DNA of 64,000 nt from Caprimulgus europaeus (GCA_907165065.1 OU015539.1:1302001-1366000), one strand, 5' to 3'. Counted from the stretch's first letter, positions 21,590 to 32,882 are shown. Made by a program: numbers and translations. The notes: generated by a model not told the origin, from the letters alone.

Positions 21590-22420
21590 ATGGAGGGGGC
21601 GGGTGCACCGGGGGATGCTCTGGGGAACGAAGCGAGGGGGGGGACACCCGGGGGATGCACCGAGGGGGGCCGGGAGAGACACCGGGAGATGCTATGGAGC
21701 ACCGAGAGGGGGATGCACCGGGGAACGGGGCGGGGATGACGACACTGGGGATGCACTGGGAGTGACACCGGGAGATGCTCTGGGGAACGGGGGATGCACC
21801 GGGGGATGCTGTGGGGAACGGGGAGGTGGGGAAACACGGGACATGCACCGGGAGAGGACTAAGAGGAGCACCGGGAGAAGACTAAGAGGGACACCGGGAG
21901 ACGCTCTGGGAAACGGGGAATGCGAGGGATGCACCGGGGAACGGGGCGGGGATACCGGGGATACACTGGGGGGGACCAGGAGGGACAACAGGAGGAGCTC
22001 TGGGGCACCGGGAGGGAAACACCAGGGATGCACCTGGGGATGCACCGGGGGACGGGGGAGGATGACGACAGTGGGGATGTACCGGAAGAGACACCGGGAG
22101 ATGCTCTGGGGAACGGGAGGTGACACTGGGGATGCGGGGGATGTGCCAGGGGATGCTGTGAGGAACGGGGTGGGGAGAAGATACGGGGGATGCACCGGGG
22201 GGGATCGGGAGGGACAACGGGAGATGCTCTGGAACACCGGGAGAGACGCGGGAGATGCACCGGGGAACGGGAGGGGACAATGACACCGGGGTTGCACCGG
22301 AGGGGACACTGGAGATGCGGGAGAACGGGGACGGGGAAGACAACACGGAGGATGCACCGGGAGGGACACTGGGAGATACTCTGGGGCACTGGGAGAGGGA
22401 CACAAGGGATGTACTGGGGG
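21590..22420 (+). repeat. Minisatellite upstream of RAB15
   Basis: About 830 bases of 20-40 base units containing GATGCACCGGGG, GGAACGGGG and GACACCGGGAGATGCTCTGG. It starts about 100 bases upstream of the RAB15 ATG and is a different family from the intron 1 array, so the RAB15 first exon is enclosed by two unrelated minisatellites. Confidence 0.9.
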
Positions 22421-22895
22421 ACCCCCAGGATATGTGGGGAGGGGACCCCCAGGGACACAGCAGGAACCCCCCCAAGTGGACAGGGGGGGACACATGGGGG
22501 AGAGACCGGAGGTACAGGAGGGGACACGGGGTGACACACTGAGCTGCACTGAGGGACCCCCATGGAGGGACCGGGGGGGCACGCAGGGGTGCACCGGGGG
22601 ACATTGGGGTGTCCCTGGGGCTGGGTAGTGGGGTCCCAGAGGCAGAGCTGCAGCGGGGAGCTGCAGTGGGTGCTGGGGTGCAGTGGGTCAGTGCAGCCCA
22701 TCCAGTGCAGCCCACAGCAGGGTGACAGCACAGTGACACTGTGACATGGTGTACGTGGCAGCATGAGGCAGCGTTAGGGTGCAGCGAGGTGGCACCGCAG
22801 CCTGTGACCATCGTGCAGTGACACCTGCAGTGAGGCAGCACCACAGCAGGGTGACACGGTGACACAGTGGTGAGGGGCGATGACGTGATGAAGCG
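22420..22895. other. Short spacer between RAB15 repeats and CR1
   Basis: The sequence continues with weak short repeats, for example GCAGTGACA and CACAGCAGGGTGACA around 22680-22870. I see no gene here. Confidence 0.5.
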
Positions 22896-23340
22896 CAAAG
22901 AAAGGGACCGGAGCTGGGGAAGGGTCTGGAGCACAAGTGTGCTGAGTTCCCGGCTGAGGGAACTGGGGGTGCTGAGCCTGGAGCAAAGGAGGCTGAGGGG
23001 AGACCTTCTGGCTCTGTCCAAGCCCCTGCAAGGAGGGTGCAGAGAGGTGGGGGTGGGTCTGTTCAACCAAGGAGCAAGGGACAGGACAAGAGGAAATGGG
23101 CTCCAGTTGTGGCCAGGGCAGTTGAGATGGGATGTGAGGAAGAATTTCTTTGCTGAAAGGGTTCTGAGGCATTGGAAGGGGTTGCCCAGGGCAGTGGTGG
23201 AGTCCCCATCCCTGGAGGGATGGAAGAGTCGTGTAGACACAGAGCTGAGGGACAGGGGTCAGTGGGGACTGGGCAGTGTTGGGTTCATGGTTGGACTCAA
23301 TGAGCTTAAAGGGCTTTTCCGACCAAAACAATTCTGGGGG
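22895..23340 (+). mobile_element. CR1 LINE 3' fragment between RAB15 and PRPF19
   Basis: About 440 bases have the diagnostic avian CR1 3' region: CTGGAGCAAAGGAGGCTGAG, GGGGAGACCTTCTGG, GAGGAAGAATTTCTTTGC, CATCCCTGGAGGGATGGAA and TTGGACTCAATGAGCTTAAA. It lacks the 5' part and reverse transcriptase. It is closely similar to the fragment in PRPF19 intron 2, so both belong to one subfamily. It marks the sequence as sauropsid, most likely bird. Confidence 0.92.
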
Positions 23341-23566
23341 ACAGGAGGAAAGAGGGGTCCCTGTCTCTATCCCAGAGCTGGCAGCACCCACACCTCCTCC
23401 CAGCTCTGCTGGCTGTGGTCTGTGACATCCCCCTGTCCCACCCCACACTTGTACCTGCTCTGTTGCTGCCTCCTCTCCCCTGGGCTACACCCCAGCCCTT
23501 CCCAGGAGCCCCCCCTTGCCCCCCAGGACACCAGGGGCTGGCACACACCGCTATGGTCAATAGCTC

Positions 23567-23572
23567 TTTATT
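23567..23572 (-). terminator. PRPF19: Poly(A) signal of PRPF19
   Basis: AATAAA on the minus strand, about 395 bases beyond the PRPF19 stop. The 3'UTR between is C/T-rich. Confidence 0.75.
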
Positions 23573-23966
23573 TCCATAATGAAACTAGGTAACTGCTTAC
23601 AAACCCTGGACACTGCTCCCCCTCTCCCTCCCTCCTTCCCTCCCTCCCCCCACACATCCCCCCCACAAACATCTACCAGCGCTGGGAGCCTTTTGTGGCA
23701 TCAGTTACAACCACAGAACAGAATCTAAAGCTGGAAAAAGACACTCACAAAACTGGAAAAAAGAAGGAAAACTAACAGAGCAAATCTGGGAAGCGCAGGG
23801 AAGGCGACATCCAACTGCCCCTCTGCGCAGAGCCACAGCAGGGGGGCCCGGAAAATGAACCAACCGCTTGTCTCCCTCCCTCCCCTCCCCACCCCCATGC
23901 TCCCTCCCACCCCCCCCTCACCCCAAAGCCCAGCAGGGCAGCGAGACCCCAGCCCCACATCCGGAC

Positions 23967-26900
23967 CTACAGGCTGTAGAACTTCAGGCTCCGGTCCATG
24001 CCCGTGGAGGCGATGAATTTGGCGTGGTGGCCAAAGGCCACCCCCGTGGTGAGGCCGCTGTGCTCTGGGGAGGGAAGAGCCCGTGGTCACAGCACCGAGC
24101 AGAGGGACAGGGGCAGAGCCAGGCGATTCCTCTCCCCTTGGAGGGATCTATGCAGCCCCTCTCCCACCTCTGCCCTCCCACCAAGCCCAGCCCCTCACCT
24201 GTGAAGTGGAGGATTTCCGTCCACTGCTTGCAGATGTAGATCTGGACGTCTGTCCCACCCAGAGCCAGGTAGGTACCACTCTGGTCAAAGATCAGAGACT
24301 TGACCTGTGGAGGAGAAGGAGAACAAAGCTTTAGATCAGGTTCAGGAAGCTCCAAACAGCCTCTTGGGATGTTGGGGGGCAGCCACTCTGAGTCAGGCTG
24401 CCCCAAAACAGAGGAGCACAGGCAGGAGGTGGGAGGGTGGGTGCTGGGAGAGGAGCTGGGGAAAAGGGGACAGTCACCCACCTCAAAGTTATTGTCCAGC
24501 TGCAAGGTCTTGAAGTTCTTGAGCTTACGCAGATCCCAGAGCTTGACGGAGGAGTCGTCGGCCGCCGTGGCCAGGTAGTAGCCGTTCTCGGAGAAGGCGA
24601 TGCTGGTGATGGGGCCCGAGTGCCCCGGGAAGTTGGCCACGTTGGTGCGTTCCTGGAGGAGGAGGCAGTTTGAGAGAAGCTGCCAGCAGGGAACCCTCCC
24701 AGCCAGGAGGTCAGAGAGCACATCCTGCAGCTCAGCTGTGTGCTTCAGAGTTAACACAGGAGGGTGAACAGAGACGGCGCCGCCTCTGCTCGTTGTTGCC
24801 CTGAATTGTGGCTCGTCGGGCCGGTGTGGGACCACAGAGCCACAGAGCACAAGAACATGGGGCTGTGCTGACACATCCCTGGCTGTGGGGCTGGGAAGTT
24901 CCACATCCAGCACAGACTCATGAGGCAGCAGAGCCAGGCAGCCGGGCTGTGACCCCTCCTGCTCCTCCCTGATCCTCTCGGGGACACAGCACACGGTTCC
25001 TTGTCACAAGACAAGCCCTGATCACCAGCTATGGCGCCAGAAGTGCCCGCTCTTGAGCTGAAACTTGGTGTTTTTGGAGAAAACCTCCAAAGAGGTTCCC
25101 CAAAGCCCCACTTGAGCAGATGCAGGGGCAGTGCCTTGGGCTGAACACTCGGCTGGGCACCAAACCGAGCGCCAACACGCTGCCCCCCCGCCCCCCAGGG
25201 CCAGCCCTACCTTCAGATCCCAGATCTTGATCTGAGAATCCATCGTCCCTGTTCCAAAAATGAGCCCATCTGGGTGGAACTGGGCACAGGTGAGAGCTGC
25301 AGAGACACAAAAGGAGATCTGGAGTGTCAGGGAGACTTTCTGATATTGTTAGCAAGCCCCACCTTGAGTTCTCCTGAGCTCCAGGAGCCCAGAGACCCAC
25401 AGGGAGAAAAATCCCTTCTCTCCAAGCTCCCAACAGCCCTGTGGGGTGGGGACACTCATCCATCAGCCTTACCACAGCCAGAGCTCTCATCTGTCACCTT
25501 GGTGAGGACACGGCCTGTCTGGATATCCGAGAAAGCCCAGTACTGAAAGAGAGGGACAGCTGAGTACAGGGAGAGGAGAGGCAAGGGGAGGGGTCTGGGG
25601 AGGGGTCTGTGGCCCGGGGAGGGGTCTGTGGCCCGGGGAGGGGTCTGTGGCCCGGGGAGGGGTCTGTGGCCCGGGGAGGGGTCTCACCTGGTCATCAGAA
25701 GAGCTGAGGAGGTAGTCACCTGTGGCGTGGAGGCTCAGCCCTGTCACGGAGCCCTCGTGGGCACGGACGACCTGCACACAGGAGGCGTTGGGCACAGACC
25801 AGATGCGGATGGTGGCATCGGGAGAAGCTGAGAACACCAAGTCCTAGAAAGGGACAAAGCAGGAAAGTTAATGTCAAAAAATCATCACCTCTTCGTCTGA
25901 GAGAGCTCCCACCAGGAACTGGCCCATCAGTGGTCTGCATGGAGACCCCACCACAACAAAGCACCAGAAAAGAGCCCCAAAACCCCAATCTGGGGCAGTT
26001 TGGCTGTGAGGGAAGAGGCCAAACGTGGGTCTGAGCGCACCTGAGAGGGGTGGAAGACGACGCTGGTAACCTTCTTGGAATGTCCCTTGAGTGTTGCCAG
26101 GATCTGCTCCGAGCTCTTGTCAAAGACAATGACGTTCTTATCAGCCCCACCTGGAAAATGAAGCAGGAAGTGGTGAGAGATGGGAGTCTGTGACCAACCA
26201 AGTCTGAGTCCACCCACCCTTCCTGGGGACCACTGTCTGGAGAAGCTTTGCTGTGAGCTGAGAGAACCCCTCATGCCCTTCACCCCACATCTATCCCCCA
26301 GAAGCACAGAGAAAGCAGCAACAGGCCCCCAGCCCACACCACCCAGTCCCCAGGAAGCTCCCTTACCGGTGAGGATCTTGTTGGTGTCGGAAGGACAGAG
26401 GTCCAAGGCAAGGATCCCCGGGATGCTGGCGCTGTGCAGCCCCTGTGCGAGGTGGGACAACACCAGATTAATGCCACAAGCAAGAAAATGTCCCCAAAAG
26501 GAGCTGAGAGGCCCTGGAGGGTGTTTCATTCCAACAGTGGGAGCCTGTGCCACATCTACCCCAGCACAGGTCTCTGCTGGCGGTGGGACAGAGTCACAAC
26601 CCTCTCCTTGCTCTCCCAGCAGAAGATCTGTCACTTATTGATGCTCCACAGTGGCACACGAGTGGCCCAGATGCCCAGGGAGGGGGACACCCAGTTTGGA
26701 AGCCCCTGCCCACATGGCAGCACTCACCACATGTGAGGCGACCTGCCGGTACTTGCTGAGCTCCTCCGGTTTCACCAGCTCCTCCGGAACCGTTTTGCCC
26801 CTCTGCAACGGGAAACCGGTGTGGAGATGAACACCAGCCTGCCTCAGAGCACGGGACACCCCGGCTGCAATGGCTCCTCCGGGGTGACACGGGGCCACTC

Positions 26901-29277
26901 ACCTTCTTCCGCTCCGTGGTCAGCACCGTGGCCTTGTCTTGGAGCTGGAAAATGAGCACAGGGGGGTCACGGGCTGAGCGGGGCCGGGGGGAGGCTGGGG
27001 AGCAGCCACCACCACCACCACGGGCCGTGGCAGCATGAGTGGGAGAGCTTTTACCTTCTGGATGATCTCGGGGGTCATGCCTGCCAGCTCTCCCAGATCC
27101 ATGGACTCCCCAGCACCCTGCACAGGGGACAGAACGGGGGTGGTTACACCCAGAGTGGTGATTACAAGTGGGAGTGGAGGGGAAAGGTGCTGAGATGGGG
27201 ACTCACCGCCACGTTTGGCTGCGAGGACGGCACCGTCTGGGGCACGATGAGCCCGGCCTGGGGCTTCAGAGTGGCCAGAGCTGCGGGGGCAAGAGGAAAG
27301 CTGCGGGTTTGACGCGTGCTCAGAGGGTAAAGGGGGCAATCACTGTCAGGACCCCACACTGCTCACCCCTCCCCAGCTCAGCCCCTGTCCCCACACTGCT
27401 CACCCCTCCCCAGCTCAGCCCCCACCCCCACACTGCTCACTCCTCCCCAGCTCAGCCCCTGTCCCCACACTGCTCACCCCTCCCCAGCTCAGCCCCCACC
27501 CCCACACTGCTCACCCCTCCCCAGCTCAGCCCCCACCCCCACACTGCTCACCCCTCCCCAGCTCAGCCCCCACCCCCACACTGCTCACCCCTCCCCAGCT
27601 CAGCCCCCACCCCCACACTGCTCACCCCTCCCCAGCTCAGCCCCCACCCCCACACTGCTCACTCCTCCCCAGCTCAGCCCCCACCCCCATGGCACCTTCT
27701 CTGGCAGCGGTGACCTCCTTGGTGAGGCGGGCGATGACGCGGCAGGCGGCGTCGTGCTGGTAGAGCGCGTGGGACAGCTCCTGGCGCGTGGTCTGCAGCT
27801 GCTGGCGGAGGGTGAAGCTGTGCAGCATGACGGCGTCCTGGGGGGACAAGGGAGGGTCAGGCAGCAGGGAAACGGGGTGCAGGCAGGGAAACAGGGCGCA
27901 GGCAGGGGAAACGGGGCGCAGGCAGGGAGGGAGATGGGCACAGGCAGGGAGGGAGATGGGCACAGGCAGGGAGGGAGATGGGCACAGGCAGGGAGGGAAG
28001 CTGGGCGCAGGCAGGGAGGGAAGCGGGGTGCAGGCAGGGAGGGAAGCGGGGTGCAGGCAGGGAAGCGGGGTGCAGGCAGGCAGGGAGATGGGGTGCAGGC
28101 AGGGAAATGGGGTGCAGGCAGGGAGACGGGGTGCAGGCAGGCAGGGAAGTGGGGCGCAGGCAGGCAGGGAAGGAGATAGGGTGCAGGCAGGCAGAGAAGG
28201 AGATGGGGTGCAGGCAGGGGGGGAAGTGGGGTGCAGGCAGGCAGGGAGGGAAGTGGGGTGCAGGCAGGGAGTGAAGTGGGGTGCAGGCAGTTGCTGGCAC
28301 CCAGCTCTGATCCAACACTCACCCACTCATCCTGGAGAGCTTTCAGGATGGCCGGGATGCTGGTGGCAGACGGGGGCTTGGGCCGGATCGGGTGGGCAAC
28401 TGTCAAGGAGACGAGGTGAGCACATCACCCACGTCCCCAACGCTCCTGTCACACCCCTTTAACGGCCAAACCGCTGTCCCTACCTGTCCCTTGGTCCTTG
28501 GTTGAACAGAGCCACCCCCACCTCTCTCCACCCTCCTTGCAGGGACTTGGACAGAGCCAGAAGGTCTCCCCTCAGCCTCCTTTTCTCCAGGCTCAGCACC
28601 CCCAGTTCCCTCAGCCGGGAACTCAGCACACTTGTGCTCCAGACCCTTCCCCAGCTCTGGTCCCTCCTCTGGACACGCTCCAGCACCTCCAGGTCCTTCT
28701 GGAAGTCAGGGGCCCAAGGGCATCACTAAGGGATCCCTCAGGAAATCCTCTCCCAGCACCCCCCGTTCACTTCCAGCTCCCCTGGATGCACCCGGTGCCC
28801 GTGGCCGCTGTTTCCCCAGCTCTCCCCATTGCTCCTGCTGCTCCAAACCCCTTCTTTGTCCCCCTTCCCCAACCACCCCCGTTAACGAACCCATGTGCCC
28901 CCAAACCCACCCGTTCCCTCTCTGTCTGGACACCAGGAGCACCCCCGGGTGCTCCCCCCGCCCTCCCCCGGTACCTTTGATGTCGATGAGCTGCTCCTCG
29001 GAGAGCGGTTGGTTGTTCACGGGGTCGGTACCGTTCTCCGCGATGTATTTCTCGATCAACCGCCGCTCGTAGACGTGGTTGGAAACCGGGGAGACGCAGG
29101 GGTGTTCGGGCACCTCGTTGGAAACTACGGCGGGAGGAACGGACCGGGGTTACGGTGCCGACGAGGGCCCCGCGGCCCTCATAGCCCGGTAACCCCCCAC
29201 CCGGTAACCGCCCCCCCACCCCACCCCCGGGGCCTCCTTCCCGCCGCCGCCTCCTCACTGGAGCAGATGAGAGCCAT
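23967..29277 (-). CDS. PRPF19: Pre-mRNA processing factor 19 (U-box ubiquitin ligase)
   Basis: PRPF19 is the core of the nuclear NineTeen spliceosomal complex and an E3 ligase also used in DNA repair. Sixteen exons join exactly to 504 residues, the human length: 29259-29277, 28975-29124, 28323-28399, 27696-27837, 27207-27280, 27055-27117, 26903-26944, 26728-26802, 26367-26442, 26041-26150, 25688-25843, 25473-25542, 25211-25296, 24482-24652, 24199-24304, 23967-24064. The U-box occupies about residues 1-70 ([20 protein letters not shown]). A coiled-coil tetramerisation helix follows ([20 protein letters not shown]). Seven WD40 blades fill the C-terminal half, ending [11 protein letters not shown]. 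Introns 3, 4 and 11 contain minisatellites and intron 2 a CR1. It is head-to-head with TMEM109 across a shared CpG-rich promoter. Confidence 0.98.
25590..25684. repeat. 19-base tandem repeat, PRPF19 intron 11
   Basis: Five copies of a 19-base unit containing GGTCTGTGGCCCGGGGA lie directly next to the exon at 25688, only a few bases from its splice donor. Confidence 0.9.
27350..27692. repeat. 37-base minisatellite, PRPF19 intron 4
   Basis: About nine copies of a 37-base unit with CTCACCCCTCCCCAGCTCAG followed by a C/A-rich half. Copies are nearly identical, which implies recent expansion. The array ends at the exon 4 donor. Confidence 0.93.
27855..28300. repeat. GCAGGCAGGGA minisatellite, PRPF19 intron 3
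   Basis: About 20 copies of a 20-29 base unit, GGTGCAGGCAGGGAGGGAAG and variants. It generates long false frames on both strands (Cys/Pro-rich on minus, Gly/Arg-rich on plus). Confidence 0.93.
28484..28715 (-). mobile_element. CR1 LINE internal fragment in PRPF19 intron 2
   Basis: On the minus strand this reads GAGGGACCAGAGCTGGGGAA, CTGAGGGGAGACCTTCTGGC and CAACCAAGGACCAAGGGACA. It is almost the same as the first half of the element at 22895-23340, but it stops before the CR1 3' end. It is thus truncated at both ends, which is unusual because CR1 normally keeps its 3' terminus. Confidence 0.88.
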
Positions 29278-29289
29278 GGCGGACACCGG

Positions 29290-29640
29290 ACAGCCGCGGC
29301 GCTCCGATTAACGGCCCGCTCCGGTTCCGGTCACGGTTTCAATTCTGGTTCCGGTTCCGGGGAGCGCGAGCGCGGCCGCTGCGATGTTGCCGAGGGCTCA
29401 CGCGGGCAACGCCGCCACCGGAAACGGAAACACTCCCGGCATGCACCGCGCCAACACACCCCCTCCCACCGGGAACGGCGGCTCCCGGCATGCCCCGCGC
29501 GCCGCCACGGGGGGGGGGGAGGGTGGGGTGGTGCTATAACGACCGTATCCCGGCATGCAACGGGGCGCGGCGGGCGCGGGACTCCAACTCCCATCGTGCC
29601 CCGCGCGCGGCAGCGGGCGGCCCCCGGGGCTGTGCGCGCG
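29290..29640. promoter_or_regulatory. PRPF19/TMEM109 bidirectional CpG-island promoter
   Basis: The segment is CpG-dense. Repeated TTCCGG ETS-type boxes (29319-29360) lie next to the PRPF19 start. Four ZNF143-like motifs follow at 29433-29450 (CTCCCGGCATGCACCGCG), 29482-29499, 29547-29563 and 29581-29606. No TATA box is obvious. PRPF19 runs left and TMEM109 right, so this is most likely a shared promoter. Motif identity is by eye against the known TCCCRnMATGC core. Confidence 0.6.
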
Positions 29641-29699
29641 CTCCGGCCCGGCCGGCTCCGCAGCGCCCCCGCGCGGCCGCGGTGAGGGCAGCCCCGCTG

Positions 29700-30400
29700 A
29701 GGGGGGGTGCTGGGGGGGGGAACACTCGGTACCCCGGGGAGGGGGGGGGTCCGGATCGCGGGGGGGGACGGGGGACAACGGGGGGGTGGGTCCCGGTTTG
29801 GGGGGGGCGGGGGAGATAGACGGGGCGGGGGGCACCGGGGGGCGATATAGGGGGGGATAGGCAGGGTGGGGGGATTGTCAGGGTGGGGGGCTCGGGAAGG
29901 GGGGGGTCCGGGGGGGGGGGGATCCCCGGGTTGGGGGGACCCGAGTGGGACAACAGGGCGGTGGGTCCCGGTTTGGGGGGAGCCAGGAGGGATAGATGGG
30001 GTTTGGGGGGGGGTCCCAGGGGATAGACTGGGGGGGGGGCACGGGGGTAGGGGGGGCCTGGAGATGGAATGGGGGGGTGTCTCGGTTTGGGGGGGGTCTC
30101 GGGTTTGGGTGGATCAAGAGGGACAGACAGGGTGGTGGGCTCGGGTTTGGGGGGAGCTGGAGTGGGATAGATGGGGTGGGGGGACTACGGGGGTGGGGGG
30201 GGGGTCCCGAGGGTAGGGGGGTCCCGGGGGAATTGGGGGTATCCTGGGGGACGGGGTGGGGGAACTCAGAGGGATAAAGAACGAGGGAGGGGGGGTCCTG
30301 CGGGCTGGGGGTACTTCATTCTGGGGGGGAGAAGAGGGAAGGGGGACCCCCCCGGGGGTCTGCAAGGTGGGGGTCCCTAGCGAGATGGGGTACCGGGGTG
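29700..30400 (+). repeat. G-run-rich tract in TMEM109 5' region
   Basis: About 700 bases consist largely of G runs of 4-10 bases interspersed with words like GGATAGATGGGGTGGGGGG and TCCCGGTTTGGGGGG, loosely repeated at 50-70 bases. It is probably the first intron of TMEM109. It has strong G-quadruplex potential on the transcript-like strand. I see no coding exon. Confidence 0.7.
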
Positions 30401-30623
30401 TGTGTCCCCCCCCCACACCGGGCCCGTGCCCTTGGCCAGGGCAGCGCCGCGTCCCGCTGACGCCCGTCCTAAAAATACCCGGGGGGACCGGGGCTGGGGC
30501 CCGCTGCGGGGCCACCACACGGGGGGGGACACACCCCACTGTCCCCAGCTGTCCCCTGGACATGGGGTCCCACCCGCTCACCCTGTCCCCACAGAGACCC
30601 CCAGGCTGGAGGCAGGACCCAAG

Positions 30624-31632
30624 ATGGGGGGTGACATGGGACACCGTGTCCTGCTGGCCCTGCTGCTGTGTGTCCCTTTCCTCGGGGTGACAACAGGGGA
30701 CAAGGATGGCCAAGACGGCTTCGATGGCCGTGCCACCACTGCTGATGACCTGCTGTCACGGCTGGGCCGAGCCACCTGGGGGGCTCTGGAGAACTGGCTG
30801 GGACCCCAACCCCTGCGGCTGGTGGCAGAGGTGAGGTCCCCAGGGGCCATCCCTGGTGTCCCCATAGAGCGGGGACACGGGGTGAGGGGGCTGTGTCCCA
30901 CCCGCCACTAACCCCCCAGCTCCCCCGGCCCCGGTTTCTCCCCGTAGACCCTCGGTGCCACGTTCTGGGTCGTGTCCTCGGGGATCTCAGCGGCTTTGAC
31001 CACCCTCTGCGGGATCCTGGGGGACCTCCTGGCCGCCTCCGGTGTCACCGGTGAGTGACGGGGAGTGGGACAGACACCGGACTGGTTTGGGACTGAGCAC
31101 CCCAGTGACACCCACCTCCCTGTGACACCCACCTCCCCCTGACACCCACCTCCCCCTGACCCCCCCCTCCCAGTGACATCCCCCTCCCACTGACACCCCC
31201 CTCCCTGTGACACCCCCCTCCCCATGACACCGCCCTCCCAGTGACCCCGCCTCCCTCCCAGGGGACCGCCTGGTGCGGACGGCGGCGCTGGGTCCCGCCG
31301 AGGTGCAGCGGGTGCTGCTGTGGGCTCTGGTGGCCTCGGTGGGTTCCTGGCTGCTCTCGCGGCTCCGGGGGCTGCTGCTCCCCGTGTTCCGCTGGCTGAA
31401 GCTCGGCTGTTTCCTCGGCGCCTTCCTCCACGTCGCGGCCTCCCGGGAGAGCCCCACGGCGCAGGCGGGGATGCTGCTGGGGCTCTGGGTGCTCTACAAC
31501 CTCCTGGGGCGTTTGGGGGGGTCCCCTGACCCCAATACCCAGTTGGATGCCACCGTCCGGAGCCTGGAGTGGAAAGTGGAAGAATTACGAAGACGGCAAA
31601 AGTGGGGGGGTCCCCGTAACCGGGAGGAGTGA
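30624..31632 (+). CDS. TMEM109: TMEM109 (mitsugumin-23)
   Basis: TMEM109 is a membrane protein of the ER/SR and nuclear membranes with reported cation-channel activity. Three coding exons (30624-30830, 30948-31050, 31262-31632) give 226 residues. An N-terminal signal peptide (HRVLLALLLCVPFLGVTT) is followed by a lumenal part with GPQPLRLVAE. Hydrophobic segments cover about residues 74-100, 115-140 and 150-185. A charged, coiled-coil-like tail (VRSLEWKVEELRRRQK) ends the protein, as in mammals. A second ATG four codons in (30636) also precedes the signal peptide, so the exact start is uncertain. A non-coding upstream exon is likely because an acceptor (CCCCACAG) ends near 30594. Order PRPF19-TMEM109-TMEM132A matches human 11q12. 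Confidence 0.93.
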
Positions 31633-32217
31633 GCCCCCCACCCTGTCGCCAGTGCACCCCGTCACCTCGGCTCTGTACCCCACAAGCATGAATCCTCCCT
31701 GCTGAGCCCCCCCACCCACCTTCCTCTGCCCCTCACTGCTGTCCCAGTTCTCTCTGGGGGCCCTAATCCTGTTACCCCCCACCCTGAGGTGGGCACCAGC
31801 CGGGGAGCCCCCCCATCCCACTGGGGGGCACAGGGGAAGGGCCCCCTCTCAGTGCAGCCCCCCCAAAGCTCATGCCACAGTGCCTTCACGCAAGCCAAGA
31901 GTGCCTTCCCCTGGGGAGAGGCTGGGGGTCCCCCCATGGCCCTGGCACCCCCCTGTAGCCCCCCAGCCCCAAATCCAGCCCCCCACAGAGGGGAGGACAG
32001 TGTCCTTGTCCCCACTCGCCAGCCTGGTGGCTGTTGTGCCCATCTGGAGAGCCCCGCTGCCCACCCCGGCGCATCTCCCCAGCCCAAAATGGGGGTTCTG
32101 CTTGTGCAGGGGGGGTCTCACCCGGGGGGGGGTCCCCCCGGGGGTGGTGGCCGGGCCCCACGCTCTCAGCCCTTGGGTTTTAAGCTGCTTTTTAAACTGT
32201 TTTGATAAATGGTTCTG

Positions 32218-32223
32218 AATAAA
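32218..32223 (+). terminator. TMEM109: Poly(A) signal of TMEM109
   Basis: AATAAA about 585 bases after the TMEM109 stop. The intervening 31633-32217 is its 3'UTR with no other features. Confidence 0.8.
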
Positions 32224-32229
32224 GACGGT

Positions 32230-32882
32230 TTCATCCCGGCCTGGCTCAGCCCATGGAAGGGGCACGGGGGGCAGGGAGCAGGCTGGGGGGGTGCTCCTGG
32301 CCCCCTCACACCCCACTCGGGGGGGGCACATGTGGGGGTCGTGGGTGCTCTGGTTTTGGGGTGCAGGGAGAGTGCCACACGCTGCCCTGGCTGGTGGCCC
32401 TGCCTCCTGCTCGCTCCGTGCCCCCGGCTGTGTCTGCCCTTCAGTCCCTCCCGCGTCCCCAGTCTCCCCCAGTGCCTCCCAGTCACCCTGAGTGGGATGG
32501 GATGGGGAAGGATGGAGCAGCCGGTGTGAGAGCCCCCTCCCTGCTCCGGGAGTCTCTCCACATGTGCCTGGTGCTGGGGCCTGGAGTGGGGATTGGGAAC
32601 AGGGATGGGAGTGGGATGGGGAGTGGGGAATGGGGATGGAGAGTGGGAATGAGAGTGGGATGGGGAATGGGGAACAGGGATGGGGAGCACGGAGTGGGAT
32701 GGGGAGCGGGGCTGGGTCGGTGCTCGGCGCTGCGCAGGGAGGGCAGGGCTGGTGTTTAGGACCCGGCGGGACGAGGCGGTGCCGGTGCCGGTCCCGCCCC
32801 GGCCCCATTGTCTGGGCGCGGGGGCGGAGGGACGGGACCGGCGGAGCCGATCGCACCGAGGCGCCGTGGAACCCACCCGGCC
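32230..32882. other. TMEM109-TMEM132A spacer and TMEM132A promoter
   Basis: About 650 bases. 32580-32720 is a simple repeat of GGGATGGGGA/GAGTGGGA units. From 32740 the sequence becomes CpG-rich with GCCCCGCCCC-type boxes and is probably the TMEM132A promoter and leader. I see no other gene. Confidence 0.6.

Noticed and set aside
27600-28406. Long Cys/Pro/Leu-rich minus-strand frames in PRPF19 intron 3
   Set aside because: Tandem repeat between exons 3 and 4. PRPF19 joins to exactly 504 residues without it.
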